DNA from: Gigaspora rosea
Lineage: Eukaryota; Glomeromycota; Glomeromycetes; Diversisporales; Gigasporaceae
Direction of reading: 5' to 3'
Length of the DNA stretch: 64,000 nucleotides
NCBI GenBank assembly: GCA_003550325.1
Contig: QKWP01000519.1
Span: 203,624-267,623 of the forward strand
Below are positions 11,241 to 22,744 of this stretch, piece after piece. The notes beneath the pieces were generated by a model, which saw only the letters and a program-made list of their open reading frames with translations, ran no database searches and was not told the DNA's origin. Position 1 is the first letter of the stretch, and every line of letters starts with the position of its first letter. A program made the translations under genes and the position numbers.

Positions 11241-11818
11241 TGTTACGGGGAAAATCGTAGATTTATTAACTTATGTACGAAAAATATATAATTTAGTGAT
11301 AAGGCAATTCACCAGAGGTGTGACGTTGGTGATTTAGCAATATTTATTAAAAGATTTATTAGAGAATTTATTGAATGTATTATATAATGAATATTAGAAT
11401 CCCGTAGGATATGTGTATAGTAAGAGCGAAATTACAGAGCTTTTATAACTTTTATTAGACTATAATTAATGAGGTTTTGGGAGAAATCGATCTTTCATCA
11501 TGAAGGATCACGATAGAATCACTGATCTATGATCACGGAAGAATCTCGGTATATTCACTATAATTAAAGGGGATTATAATGATTATGTGATTATAGTAAC
11601 GATCGCTATATTTATAATATTTAATAACTATTTTTAACTAATCTTTAATTCATGATTTCTTCTCTTTAGGATTTCTCAAATTATTTCGTCTTGAGTGGAG
11701 TACATGTGACCGATTGTGAACTGCCGATATGCCGATATGCATGATTGATCGACAACTGAAAAGTGGCGCAGTGTATTATAAATGATCATCTGATATGTCA
11801 CGTTTTTACCCTGTGACA
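11241..11818 (-). repeat. 5' LTR of the Ty3/gypsy element
   Basis: A 578-bp terminal repeat, the promoter-side LTR for the minus-strand element. It is longer than its partner by insertions near 11490-11500 and 11560-11580. Confidence 0.9.
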
Positions 11819-12119
11819 CTCGGCTCCTGCCCCTGTAATTAGATAAATCTTGATTTTGAATAATCGTATCCCCAGAAAAAATTTAATCAGAATTTCGACT
11901 ATCAAAAAAAAAATTGTGATAAAATAGACTAATTATTATAGACTTGGTTTAACTATTATTAGTAGCTTGTTTGTCCTGTAATTTTTTTTGACGTTGTCGT
12001 TGTGGGGTTTAAAACATATCAATGTTGTTATATATCGATATTATTAGGGTTAGTTAGAACAGTAGGGTTTTTAAATAGGTATTTTATATCCCATAATTTA
12101 CAACTCTGGTCGTCCATAC

Positions 12120-12335
12120 CAGTGTTAATTTTTCAATTAAAATTTACTGTGCGTATACTGCACAATTCATAAACTTTTCTGTGCGGCAAATACTGAGAAA
12201 ATGTTGCAACTGTGCGCACTACTTATAAAATGACAATTATTTCTGTGTAGCATCCGCACATCTACTGAAAAAAGATGTGCGCAAATTTTGTTTCTGTGTG
12301 CTGCGCACAGTGCACACAGTGAAAAATAATCACTG
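12120..12335. mobile_element. 216-bp hAT-like MITE
   Basis: The ends are CAGTGTTAATTTTT and AAAAATAATCACTG in inverted orientation. Flanks GTCCATAC (12112-12119) and GTCTATAC (12336-12343) match at 7 of 8 bases, an aged 8-bp target duplication. The interior is rich in TGTGCGCA-type motifs. The stretch 11819-12111 to its left shows nothing recognisable. Confidence 0.75.
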
Positions 12336-12699
12336 GTCTATACCATAAGATCTTCTGTGACCTTGTTGATCAATACGAAATAATGATGCCGAGATCAGTG
12401 ATGGCACATTGTCATTTAAAAATAAATGACACCTTGTTATATGACAAGTCATTTTTGTCATAAAAAAATTATTTATCTTTTTATGACTATACTTGTCATT
12501 TAATAATCACATTGATATTTGTATTAATACGAAGAATTTTGAAAATATATATTTAAAAGCTCATTATAGTGACATCTATCAATTAAACATCGCCGTTTGT
12601 TGATGAAAGACTATAATATTTGATCAAATGTCTCACGAATCATGAACCATATCTCAACCATTCTAATTCAAACACTAAATGCTTATCCGAAAGAGCTTG

Positions 12700-12985
12700 T
12701 TAGAATGGCAACAAAAAAGAGCTGTTAAAATGATTATTTAACATAACCATAAGGAGTTTTTGAATGGTTATTTATTGCTAACTATAAAGAGCTGCTAGAA
12801 TGATTATTTAACATTAATCATAAAAAACTATTAGAATGATTATTTAACACTAATCATCAAAAGTTGTTAGAATGATTATTTAATGCTAACTATAATAAGC
12901 TTTTGAATGATTATTTAACACTAATCATAAAGAGCTGTTAGAATGATTATTTAACACTAATCATAAAGAGCTGTTAGAATGGTTG
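12700..12985. repeat. Degenerate minisatellite in the hAT-like element
   Basis: About seven units of roughly 37-40 bp built around GTTAGAATGATTATTTAACA followed by CTAATCATAAAGAGCT. The units differ by small indels. Confidence 0.85.
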
Positions 12986-13342
12986 CTGATTCGACTATTT
13001 TGATTCTCACGTACACTCACATGACTGTCACCTTCATTTGATACTATTGACATTTGAGAGTAGAAAGTAGATTTTATTTTGTTTTATTTCAAATAGAATA
13101 TAAATTGGTTTGGTAAGACCATAGGCTGTTATTATTCTAGCTTGTTAGTTAGAGTATAAGTTTGTAATAAAGTTAATACTAAAGTTTAAAATACTAATTT
13201 TTTGTAAGCATTCTGAAAGTGATTAATATTAATTTTATTAAAAACTTTTGATCCAATTAGTTTACCCCCAAATTTGTATTAAAACTTACATTTCTTAAAC
13301 TTTGATGATTAATATAAATAGCCCCTTTTTGTAAAATCTTCA

Positions 13343-13360
13343 TAACACGTTAACGTGTTA
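13343..13360. repeat. 18-bp perfect palindrome
   Basis: TAACACGTTAACGTGTTA is its own complement. It lies in a local cluster of GTGTTA/TAACAC motifs (13340-13460) in the interior of the hAT-like element. Confidence 0.7.
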
Positions 13361-14946
13361 GCACGTATGCGTGTTAAGGGGCACAGATTATAAACTACCA
13401 TTGTTGAAAGCACGTAGTGTTAAACAGTATGTTAACGTGGCAAATAACACATCAATGTGTCATATATTAAATTCAAATGTATATAAACTAATGAATTTGA
13501 CTTCAATAAAGAGAGAGACAGATGAAGAGGGGTTCCCTCCGATTTTACTTAAGGAAAATAAAGGAAGTAAGCTAGTGTAGAGCTGAAGAGACCTTTATTC
13601 GAGTAAATCAGAAACTTATCTCCTAGTAACTATTAGAGTTAAATCGGTTAAACGTATACGCTCTCCCTCCTTTAATAGTTTCACTATTTTACATCTCGCT
13701 TATTATGTAATAGAAATTTGAAAAAGACGTAGATTGTTGATTGTGCACTTATATTTCACAGAATATTATAACCACAATATAGAAGTTGGATTTGTTATCA
13801 CTTGTATACTAAAGTTAATAATAAAATCTATCAAATATCTGTTAAATTGAATATGAAAACAGATAATGGATCCAAGCTCTACTATAATGGATTATATACT
13901 GTAAAATTGATTAAAAAATGGTTAAATCTAACCTATGATTCAATGGTAGGTCTAATATCTAGTAGTGATTTAAAAAAAAAAAAGTCGATTCAAATATAGA
14001 TATAAAACAAAAAAGAACGATTTAAGTATAATTGAAAAAAATGAAACATGCGATACTAAAAGAACTACTTAAATTATTATATCATTAATAAATATGAACT
14101 ACGTTTATTATTATTAATCTATTACGTCAAGAATCACCCGAATCATTTTTCAATAAGTGAAAATTGAAAAACGACAATTGTAAAGTACTGACTCTATGAT
14201 TGGTACCCGGAGCAATACATATTATATACGAAGAATAATGCCTTTATGCTTTGGAGGATAACTGTTGGTGTAAAACACACTGAAAACTGGCAAAGTTGAA
14301 ATAAAAAAAATGCACACCAGATACATCTCAAACTGAGAAGTATTATTAGTTACCAACCCATGGTTGTGATTTCTGTTATATCGTCTAGTTGATTAATATA
14401 AATTATAGTTAGTTGAATAACTAGTTGATAACTAGTTGATAACTAGCAATTAATTGTAATCGAACCAGTTTATAATAAATCGATTAGTTGTTTAACTTTT
14501 TTTTAAATCGATTAATTGAAAAGTTGCCAACTAGTAGGTTTTTCAACTAACGATTTGGAACACTAAGTCACATTAAACCAGGAATGGATGTTAAACTGTA
14601 AAAAATGCAAAATAGCATCTAGAGGCATGGTTTGAGTAATGGCCAGGATTAAGCTTAATTCGATCATAATTTGAAATTACACTTTTGGGAGTTATTTTGC
14701 ATTTACAAGGAAAGTCCAATTTAGAAATATATAGATAGTATCGAATTCAGCTGATTTGAAGGAATGTGATGAATTTTATGATCATCGATAATTATTTTTT
14801 TGGTAATGTTTTTGATAATAGTGATACTGTTATTTATTTGTCATTTTAATGTCATTTATAAAAATATTTTTATGACTTGTCATTTTGCCATGGTTTTGTA
14901 TAAAATTTTTTTATAATAAATGACATTGTCATTTTAAAATGACATA

Positions 14947-15287
14947 TGGAGTGCTCCGTATTAAAAGGGCACATTTTTACAATTTTTTGAAAAATGAGTT
15001 TTTATTAAATTCATGTAAATTTTGACATGATTGATATTTTTCAATTATTAATGAAAGTCGATTTGCATAATAAAAAATCAAGATAATGTAAAAAGAAAAA
15101 TTACATGAGGCTGCGTAGAGCCAACATGTCACGAGATTATCCGATAGTCACCTGCCGTCTTTAACCAATCAAAATCGTGAAATTTAATTAATCCCGGATC
15201 AGTCCGAAATCAAAACAAATGGTTAAACTCAATTATCTCAAAATGAGATAAATGTAAAAATGGGCCCTTTTAATACAGAGCACTCCA
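14947..15287. mobile_element. 341-bp TA-target MITE nested in the hAT-like element
   Basis: Inverted ends TGGAGTGCTCCGTATTAAAA and its near-complement are flanked by TA on both sides. The inner right arm (CCCGGATCAGTCCGAAATC) recurs in inverted order at 45300-45330, so it is a dispersed family. Confidence 0.85.
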
Positions 15288-15437
15288 TATCATTTATAGT
15301 CATTTTTATAAAAATTTTTATGACCTTGTCATTTGCCATCACTGGCCGAGATAACCTTCATATGGGCTGATTTTGGCTGATTTACGTGATATAAAAATGT
15401 GATATCACAGTAGTTATACTAATCTGACAATCCAATA

Positions 15438-16028
15438 ATGTCTTCGTCAAAATCCTTTTATTGTCTTTTATGTCCTAAAACTTATTCAACCAAAAAGTCT
15501 CTATTATCTCACGAAGCAAAAAAACATTTAAATAACTGTGTGGTACCTCATAGTTCTGGGTTTGAACTTCTTTCTAGTTGGTGTTTATGCCAACTTCGCT
15601 CAGTTTTTCTTGCAAATATAAAATCGTGTCTTTATACTCACCAATCTACCTAAAGTTTCAAACAATTCACCATACATTGTCCTGAGAATCTTTTTTTCCA
15701 TGTATTCCATCACGAGCCAAGTTTTGAATACCGGCCAGCCCAGCGGAAATACAAATGCATATATAAAGAAGTAAATGGGTACCAAAAAATTGGCTATATT
15801 TTTGCGCATCCTGGTTGGGAAGAAAAACAAACAAAGACGGGAAGCAAGGTTAAAGTAATAACTGAAAAGAAGGATCTTAAACCGTTACAAATGGTCGAAG
15901 CTGAGTTTGGGTTCTTTTGGGAAGAACGAACAGCTAAAGAAACACATAATGAGCAAATTTATTCATGGACTTATGGACTTTTAAAGTTTACATTTGAAGT
16001 TTGTAAACGAAATGTCGTTGTAATTTAA
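15438..16028 (+). pseudogene. C2H2 zinc-finger gene inside the 7-kb transposon, probably broken
   Basis: The first frame starts MSSSKSFYCLLCPKTYSTK and carries one classical finger (CLLC, then HEAKKH). It leaves frame after about 71 codons. A second plus-strand frame, from the HPGWEE segment near 15808 to a stop at 16028, reads KPLQMVEAEFGFFWEERT, a tail type I associate with short C2H2 proteins of Rhizophagus (memory, not search). Between them at least one frameshift, or an intron I could not place, is needed. The locus ends about 20 bp from the stop of the transposase-like gene on the other strand. A DNA-binding accessory factor of the element is possible; a captured host gene is the alternative. 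Confidence 0.5.
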
Positions 16029-16048
16029 AAATTATTTTTTTTTTAAAT

Positions 16049-18318
16049 TTATGATTTTTTTAGAGGTGTTTCGTTATTAAGATAATAAAGTTGTCGATTT
16101 TCATATGAACACATTTCGTGTGCTGCAGATTTAGAATTTCTACCACCCATCATAGTGCCTCCGTAAAACAATTGAACGTGCTCATAGTTTTTTTTTCGAC
16201 GCCCAAACACGAAAACCATAGTAAACATAAATTTTTCATTTTAAGAAACTTCATAAATTTTGGAATATGGTATGCAAGTACATGCATATAAGGCGTAACA
16301 TCATCGCGTTGATACAGCCCTTCTTGTAAAATTTCGCCTTCTTTATTTTCTATTGTTGGTTGACAAAACTTTCTAACCCACTCTCGTGCTAAAGTTACAA
16401 ACTTAATAATATCTTCGTCAGTCAAATCGGTTCTATGCATTGTTTGATATAAAAAATAAAACTCTTGCTAAAACATTCGTATTTCCTTTCCTCATTGTCC
16501 TGGAACAAATAATTTGACAGGAAATTTTTCTAAAAGAACCAGTTTATCTGGCCCCATTAACGATGTTCAACGCCATTTTCCTTTTGAATTTTCTGGTTCT
16601 TTAAATTTAAATATATTAATACCAAGAGAATAAATTGTTAATTCAATTCGTTCCCGTATTGTTTCATTAATACAATTTTTGGATCGCTTATTAAATTCGG
16701 GTTCGGTTGCTAATTCTAAAAAAAGACATTCAAGTAAAACATCAGTAATACGAAGCATTACATGTAACTCATCTGGAATACAATGTTGATTTTCTAAAAA
16801 TGGTAAAAGGTCTAAATTCTTGCGACTTTGAGTATTACACGAATTCTCATAATCCAAATCCATATTCCAACAGTCACTATTTCTACAATTGCAATACAAA
16901 CAGAAATAAATTGCAGTCGGTCCTTTGAGGCCAAGCACTAGTGACATGAACTTCCAATCTGAGCCAAACCAAAATTCAATTGGCCAATGATTGTTATTCG
17001 AATCTGTAAGCCCTTCCGTATTTAAAGTTGATAATTCTTCAATTAAAAGAACAAAAGCTTGTTGAAGGGACTTGTATTGTTCTACACCAGTATAAAGAAA
17101 AATGCAGTGCTGGTTTGATGGACTTAAAACCGCTTCATGTTGATTTAATATACAGGCCGTAAACATTACATGATTGTGATGTTTGCCGACCTGCCATCCA
17201 TCACTACTTAATTTAATATGTACAATGTCCCCTATTTTTAATATTGACAGGTTTTTATAAGCTAATTTAGGAATTAAAACATTTAAAATATCTTTAAGTG
17301 AACGATAGGCTCCATTTGAAGTCAGAGAATTTATTTGAACTGCATATACTGGAATTATATTACTCATGATTCGTGTTATTTCTTGTCAACGTTCCTCAAC
17401 TTTATATCCACGCTCCATTTCAGGCATAATAGCCGCAAGCCGACGATATCCGTCATGAGAAATTAATAGCTCATCACAAGCCCGGACTATTGAGTCTAAA
17501 GTTTGTAATTTGGTTTCTTTTTTATTTTGCAATCTTACAGGTGATCCATTTATATTTAAATCTACATTCTCTACTTCTGTATTATAAAAATTATGTAAAT
17601 TAATCACGGATTCAATTCCACTTTGAATATTACATGCCATTGCTTGGAGTCGTTTTTTTTTTGTGATTCAGATTTAAGCAGGTGGAAAGGTTTATTTTTT
17701 TGAATTTGAACTTGATGTTGGTTATCATTAACTCGTCTTGTTTCTAAACATTCAAGATCAAATCCAAAAAGAACTACACCAGAAAATGTTGATTTATTAT
17801 TTTGATTTAATTTCTAATTTTATAACAATATATAGTAAGTTTAATACATAAATATTAAAAAAATTATTAAATTAATTAGATACAGACTTGTAAAAATAAA
17901 GTCGCTACATTGCTTGCAGACTTATCACTCGATACAGATTGTTTTTCCCCATTATTATTATTCCAATTTAATGTATACCTTACTTTGTCATTAGAATCGT
18001 ATCGAGTTTCAGCAATAATGTCCACACCTTGAATTTTAATACCAACTAAATATTCATTGGGAATTAGGTAACAACTTCGCTGAGTTTGTTTAACATTTGG
18101 TGGGTAATAACCAAGACGAAAAACTTTGTAAAGATATTTTTTTTTTGATTTCCATCAAATCGGGTTACAAAAATATTCGGATAGTTATCAAATACTTTCA
18201 AAGAATTGGTTGGTGTATTTTGTTGCTGCTGAATTTCTTGAAGAGGGTACCGGGTTGAATCATCTACTGGCGAGTAACGGGCCAAAAAGGCATTTCGTTT
18301 TTTTGAGCTAGGTGGCAT
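16049..18318 (-). pseudogene. Transposase-like protein (DDE/KDZ-type, tentative), multiply interrupted
   Basis: From MPPSSKKRNAFLARY (18318) the minus strand encodes about 750 residues with three one-base frameshifts, all in A runs (near 18140, 17657 and 16192), and four in-frame stops (17386, 16567, 16492 and 16468). Conserved-looking blocks are: IHVKLSSDGW-like at about 17200 (read as VHIKLSSDGWQVGKHHNHVM), FGSDWKFMSLVLGLKG followed by CLYCNC near 16900, IPDELHVMLRITDVLL near 16760, SLMGPDKL near 16550, DVTPYMHVLAYHIP near 16280, and GGTMMGGRN near the C-terminus. The spaced D...D plus a CxxC following the second acid fits an RNase H-fold transposase, and I recognise the family as very abundant in Rhizophagus. 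The exact superfamily is inference. No introns are required. Confidence 0.7.
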
Positions 18319-18559
18319 TGTGGCATTCCGTTCTTTGAATTTCCAGTTGTTTGCTTAATGGACTAATTATACTATTGGCAGCACATAATATATGTTCAAC
18401 AGGAAGGTGTCAATAAATTGTGAGCAGTGAAAGTTTCGTTACTATTTAAGATATAAAGGTTAAAAATATTTGTTTAGTATGTTTAATATATACAAACATA
18501 TAACAAAATATTATGTTGGTTTAAATTCTACTTTTTATAAATTCACAACTGAAACTCAT

Positions 18560-18625
18560 CTCTACCTCATCTCCAGCTTATTAACTCATCTCCAACTCAT
18601 CTCCAACTCATCTTCAACTCGTCTC
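18560..18625. repeat. CATCTCCAACT microrepeat
   Basis: Five to six imperfect copies of ACTCATCTCCA lie upstream of the transposase-like gene, within the subterminal region of the 7-kb element. They could be transposase-binding subterminal repeats (inference). Confidence 0.6.
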
Positions 18626-18803
18626 TAACGGTTCTTCATTGGCTAAAAAAAAAAAGACGATCATTAAGAGCTTTTAACAATGTTATTCGAAAAAATCACC
18701 TAAGCTATATGATTGGTGAAAATTGTTGTACAAATTTTGAAAATCTTAATCATGTTATTCGCAAATGTCACAGAAATCAGCCCCTATCAGCCCATACATT
18801 TAA

Positions 18804-19394
18804 CGGCACTATGTTTTGGTTTTATCACGTGGTAAACTGATTTTAACATTTATCGTAGGCTAAAACCGTTAAAATAAAAAAGATATAACTGGAATATAAT
18901 TATAGTGATAAGTTATTTTCTTTACAATACATGCAATTAAAACTGTGATTTAAAAAACTAAGAATTTATTGTGCATTATTTTTTTTATTTATTTTTTTTT
19001 TTTTTGGTGTCAAAGTTCCCGCTTTGGGTGAGAGTTTATTTAATCAAGCCTGTGGATCAAGGGCGCCTCTTTGGAATTTTTTTATTACTATAATATTTTG
19101 CGCTTAAGATTTGCAGTATAGCTTTTTTAAAGCTAATTATTATTATTCTCAATTCTTCTTAAGACTTTCGTCAACAACATTTGCTGCTTCAAGGCCAATA
19201 TTTGCTTGACGTCTGTTTGATTATTAAATTATTTTTTTTGACGTTAGTTCTATTTTTATATCATTTGATAGTTTAATTTTTGATCAATATTTTATTATTA
19301 GTTATAACTAGTATTTTGTTTTTTATTTTAATTTTAGCATACGATAAATGTTAAAATCAGTTTTACCACGTGATAAAACCAAAACCTAGTGCCA
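18804..19394. mobile_element. 591-bp inverted-repeat element flanked by TTAA
   Basis: The ends CGGCACTATGTTTTGGTTTT and its near-complement pair over about 60 bp and are bounded by TTAA on both sides (18800-18803 and 19395-19398). TTAA targets fit piggyBac; a TAA reading (Harbinger) cannot be excluded. No transposase is present. Confidence 0.85.
18992..19075 (-). mobile_element. Possible retroposon 3' end with poly(A)
   Basis: Read on the minus strand, a GC-richer segment (CAAAGAGGCGCCCTTGATCC ... AAAGCGGGAACTTTGACACC) ends in 14 A (18992-19005). This looks like a truncated LINE or SINE 3' end captured inside the TTAA element. The call rests on the poly(A) and the base composition only. Confidence 0.35.
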
Positions 19395-19427
19395 TTAAAA
19401 GGTTATCTCGGCATCACTAATACGAAA

Positions 19428-20900
19428 ATATAGTAATCAGAAAGAATTTTAATTGTAAACCATTTTTCACTTCTCAATTGACTTCTTAATTTCATTGATT
19501 TAGTTTGTGAAGATTTATAACAGTAATTGTATATTTGAAATAAGCTATTTCTTCATATTTATATTAAATTTATTTGTAATTATAGTCTAAGATAAAGGAA
19601 AGTTTTCACGGTTTCGTAAATTATATCAGCCATTTTAAACTCAATAATCCATAATACGATCATGCATATTCAGGTTAATTTAATCAATAGGCCACTTCTC
19701 ATTAAGTCTCTTATTTAACGTTAGGTTAATTTAACTGGCAAGAATTTATTAATCAATATATTTGAAACAATATATACACCTCTTATTGGTGTATATTTGC
19801 AGAGATGATAAATAACCTGGCCATTTATTCAAAATTTAAATGACCAAGTCATTTGGATAAATGACCAGGTCATTTGGATAAATGACCAGGTCATTTTGGT
19901 CATGAGGTCATTTGGGTCATTTTACGTACGAAGTAATTTTATTAGTCAGGTAGTTAATATAAAAAGTTATCGATTACGCTATTATAAATTTGCTGATGTA
20001 CAAACAAACAATGAATAACATGTTAGAAATCTGCAAAGGCATGTAAAGAAATTTCTTATCTGGATATTTAGTTTTAAATATAGCATTTTATATATATATA
20101 TATATATAATACTTCAATAGACAGTAGCTTATGCAGTTATATAATTTTTATTGTCAAGTGCTAGATATAATAGCACCTTCATTTTTTAATTTTTTTTGCT
20201 TTTTTTTTGGTTTTCTTTTACTTTAAATTCTTTTTTGTTTGGATGTATTTTTAGTTTTTGTTGGTTTGGTTTTTGTTTAAATAGTATTGAGTTGCCTTCT
20301 TTGATCTTTTCTCTTTTTTATTCTTCTTTATAAAAAGCTCAGAGAGTATGAAGTAAGTAGCTGAGTACCAGATTGATATAGTACCTGATGTGCTGAAAAA
20401 GGCCACATATAGGTATTGTTAAATTAACTTTAGTGCAGTAGCCAAACTTGAGTGCTTGTAGTTTCCAATCAAGACCCCTGAGCTTCAGCATCAGCCAACT
20501 TCAGCATCAGCCGTGACAATAATTAATTACCATGTAAGTGCGAAATAACGCGCGCAGGGACGTTATTTCGAATTTTGGCCTGAATTAAGCTTAATTTAGA
20601 CCGAAATTCGAGATACACCCCTGTACGTTATTTCACGCCTATACGGTAATTTATTTTTTAATAGCCCTACTGGGAATATGTTATTAATGATATTTTTTCG
20701 GATTTTAAGATGAAACAATTAAATCTGCAGCATTATGTGCATTAACTTCTAAACATCCTGAACACATGTGATTTTTAATAAATAATGGGGAATGGGATTC
20801 TTTCTTTAAATCAACCATTTGTTCTATAGTACTGTATTTTATTTTATATATTTCATATTGTTGAGATTACTTAATTGCTAAATATATATATATATTTACT
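19428..20900. other. Intergenic region with small repeats
   Basis: No gene is seen. It holds a hairpin ATATACACC...GGTGTATAT (19768-19792), a short array of AAATGACCAGGTCATTTGG units (about 19835-19915), a TA microsatellite (20087-20108), a T-rich tract (20180-20330), and a lone right end of the CAGCATCAGCCGTGAC element (about 20480-20517; compare 29030-29227). Confidence 0.6.
20528..20648. mobile_element. 121-bp palindromic MITE, copy 1
   Basis: TACC ends and imperfect arms (GCGAAATAACGCGCGCAGGG against its complement) meet at a central GAATTAAGCTTAATT. The same core occurs at 22391-22505. Confidence 0.7.
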
Positions 20901-21290
20901 AGGTTAAAGACAAAATATGCAAGCACCGTGGAACTATTGTCAAGAAAATTAAAGATAAACTATTTGAAGTATTTCATGACAAGCTCAATAAAATCGATTC
21001 ATCAGCTTCAGCCGATACAATTAAACCTTTTAAAGAATCTGCAAATACGACATGGTGCCTACGCAAACTAAATGCTCCAATTAGTACTATGTCATCTCAA
21101 ACCTATATGGACTCAATTATATCAAAAGTTTGGGTAAAAGATCAACCTACTGAAGGATGACAAAAGTTTTCGCAATTGCTATATGTCTTTTATATTCTCG
21201 ATCTAAAATATGAAGGCATGAAATTAGATCCTGAGAAAATTAATTTTTTGTATCGATCTCTCAAGGCAAGCTATATAATTTTATCGTTTT
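20900..21290 (+). pseudogene. Decayed coding segment, unknown protein
   Basis: A plus-strand frame with amino-acid-like composition reads KHRGTIVKKIKDKLFEVF and later NTTWCLRKLNAPISTMSS, passes a TGA near 21159 and resumes with QLLYVFYILDLKYEGMK. An AG acceptor-like site precedes it near 20900. I do not recognise the family. The mix of charged and hydrophobic residues and unbiased codon use argues for an old gene piece rather than chance. Confidence 0.35.
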
Positions 21291-21299
21291 TTTTTTTAA

Positions 21300-22390
21300 T
21301 CATTTGCATCGTTAATTAAAAAAACGCAATTGGATAAATTGCTAATACAGAAAGAGGTTGCTAATTTTCGAGAAATTGCTAATTTACAAGATTTGCTTAA
21401 AATATATATAAAATTAATTAATATATATTATATTTATAAATGATTGTAATAATGGCATATAACTCTGTAATATTTATGCAAATTTACTGCTTTACATAAA
21501 TATAATATTACAGAGGGTCCGTAAAATGTATAAATTTTTATAACAGATAAAAAATCAATATAAAAATACGTGTAGCAATGAAAAAAGTTCGTGGTTACGT
21601 TTCTGGTAATGTTGATCACATGATAAATTATTACGTAACAAACTCTTCAAGAAGTTGGACCAGGTAATTTCAGAAATATGTTAATAAATCGTACCATATG
21701 CTTTTACTTCTAAATCAACATGCAAACGTTGTTTCTTAAGCCTACCGTAAACTGCCGTATAAAGACCTGGGTCTCTTACACCCATCAAAATTAAAACCTA
21801 ATATTAGACCCCGGGTCTAGTACATGGTGGAGAGTTTGTACCATTAGAAGGAAAAATTTAAAAAGCATGCATATTTTTCATTCATAGCTGGCAACCTAGA
21901 TATTTAAACAAACCCGCATTTGGTTATTGTAAATTTTGAGATTCACGCCCGAGTAGTACATAGGAGGTCTGATATCTGAGTGGTCTTGTATACAGCAGTT
22001 TAGGTACTTTCCTGAATGCTATTACTCCGACTCCACATTATACCCGTGTATAAATCAAAAATTGGCCTTCAAAATCGTTGGAGAGTACAGTACACGGGGT
22101 ACAAATGTCGGATAAATACGTAGCTATTTGTAACTTTTTTAATTTTTTATTATTTGTATGCCTTTTTAAAGCTTTTCTGGTGCTAAAGATGTGAACAACA
22201 ATTAATCTTATACTTTGATTTCATTTCACCTAATTTTTTTTAATATAGATACGATACCAAATAAAAAAATGGATGGCAGTAGTTCACAGAAAAAAAATTA
22301 GGCTAAATTGTACAAATTATACTAATAAATTAATGCTTTCCAATGAATTTCACCTAGAGCTGTATTAGTATACTCAAAAAGCTTTTTATA
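21300..22390. other. AT-rich spacer
   Basis: No supported gene. It contains an inverted repeat CTCTGTAATATTTATG...ATAATATTACAGAG (about 21459-21512), a (TA)n-rich segment, and a GACCCCGGGTCTAG motif at 21805-21820. Confidence 0.5.
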
Positions 22391-22505
22391 TACCGTATTT
22401 TCGCGGAATAACGCGCATGAGTGTAATTTCGAATTTTGGTCTGAATTAGCTTAATTCGAGCCAAAATTCGAAATAAGGTCTCTGCGTATTATTCCGCGAA
22501 AGTAC
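22391..22505. mobile_element. 115-bp palindromic MITE, copy 2
   Basis: The arms TTTCGCGGAATAA and TTATTCCGCGAAA surround a GAATTAGCTTAATTC centre, as in the copy at 20528-20648. Confidence 0.75.
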
Positions 22506-22744
22506 AACACTTTTTTTTTTGTTAATTTACAGAATTTTAGTTAGCTTTCGATAATTTGCCGTCAAAATGTACACTTCATTTAGTAAAATGGTTCCGCCTG
22601 AAATGAGCATGGTGGGTATTGGCTATATATTTATAAACTACAGATTTAATTCAAGTAAATGGTGCTTTAAAATATAAGCCCAATTATATACAAATAAATA
22701 AAATATTTTTAAATAACGAAATTATACTATTTAATGAATTATAT

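Larger units (their letters stand above)
3928..11818 (-). mobile_element. Ty3/gypsy LTR retrotransposon, degenerate
   Basis: Two similar LTRs (554 and 578 bp) beginning TGTTACGGGGAAAATCG and ending GTGACA flank a minus-strand gag-protease-RT-RNase H-integrase order with a CCHC nucleocapsid knuckle and a C-terminal GPF module. That order is diagnostic for Ty3/gypsy (Metaviridae-type) elements of fungi. The LTRs differ by several indels and substitutions, so the insertion is not recent. No clean 4-5 bp target duplication is visible: CCCCG lies on the left and CTCGG on the right. The copy is inactive. gag has an in-frame stop, pol has several frameshifts, the RT carries a 714-bp foreign element, and a kinase-containing segment lies between RNase H and the integrase. 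Confidence 0.93.
12396..15344. mobile_element. 2949-bp non-autonomous hAT-like element
   Basis: Perfect 11-bp terminal inverted repeats CAGTGATGGCA, with subterminal ATGACA-rich arms, are flanked by a perfect 8-bp duplication GCCGAGAT (12388-12395 and 15345-15352). CAGTG-type ends and 8-bp duplications are hAT hallmarks. No transposase frame is present; the interior holds an AATGATTATTTAACA tandem array, long AT-rich stretches and a nested TA-target element. Confidence 0.93.
12381..19419. mobile_element. 7-kb DNA transposon with 8-bp target duplication, carrying transposase-like and C2H2 genes
   Basis: The ends TAATGATGCCGAG (12381) and, on the other strand, TAGTGATGCCGAG (from 19419) are inverted repeats that continue inward as ATAACCTT...ATGGGCTGAT...GGCTGATTT once two later insertions are skipped. 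The element is flanked by a perfect 8-bp direct repeat ATACGAAA (12373-12380 and 19420-19427). Within it, a C2H2 locus (15438, plus) and a large DDE-transposase-like gene (16049-18318, minus) converge tail to tail. The nested insertions are a 2949-bp hAT-like element 15 bp inside the left end and a 591-bp TTAA-flanked element inside the right inverted repeat. The net original length is about 3.5 kb. An 8-bp duplication fits hAT and the KDZ (Zisupton-type) superfamily; the gene content favours the latter, tentatively. Confidence 0.85.

Noticed and set aside
13371..13580. 69-codon frame
   Set aside because: Lies inside a non-autonomous hAT-like element; composition not distinctive.
22567..22674. 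Short plus-strand frame MYTSFSKMVPPEMS...
   Set aside because: Thirty-five codons, no conserved feature, no splice support.
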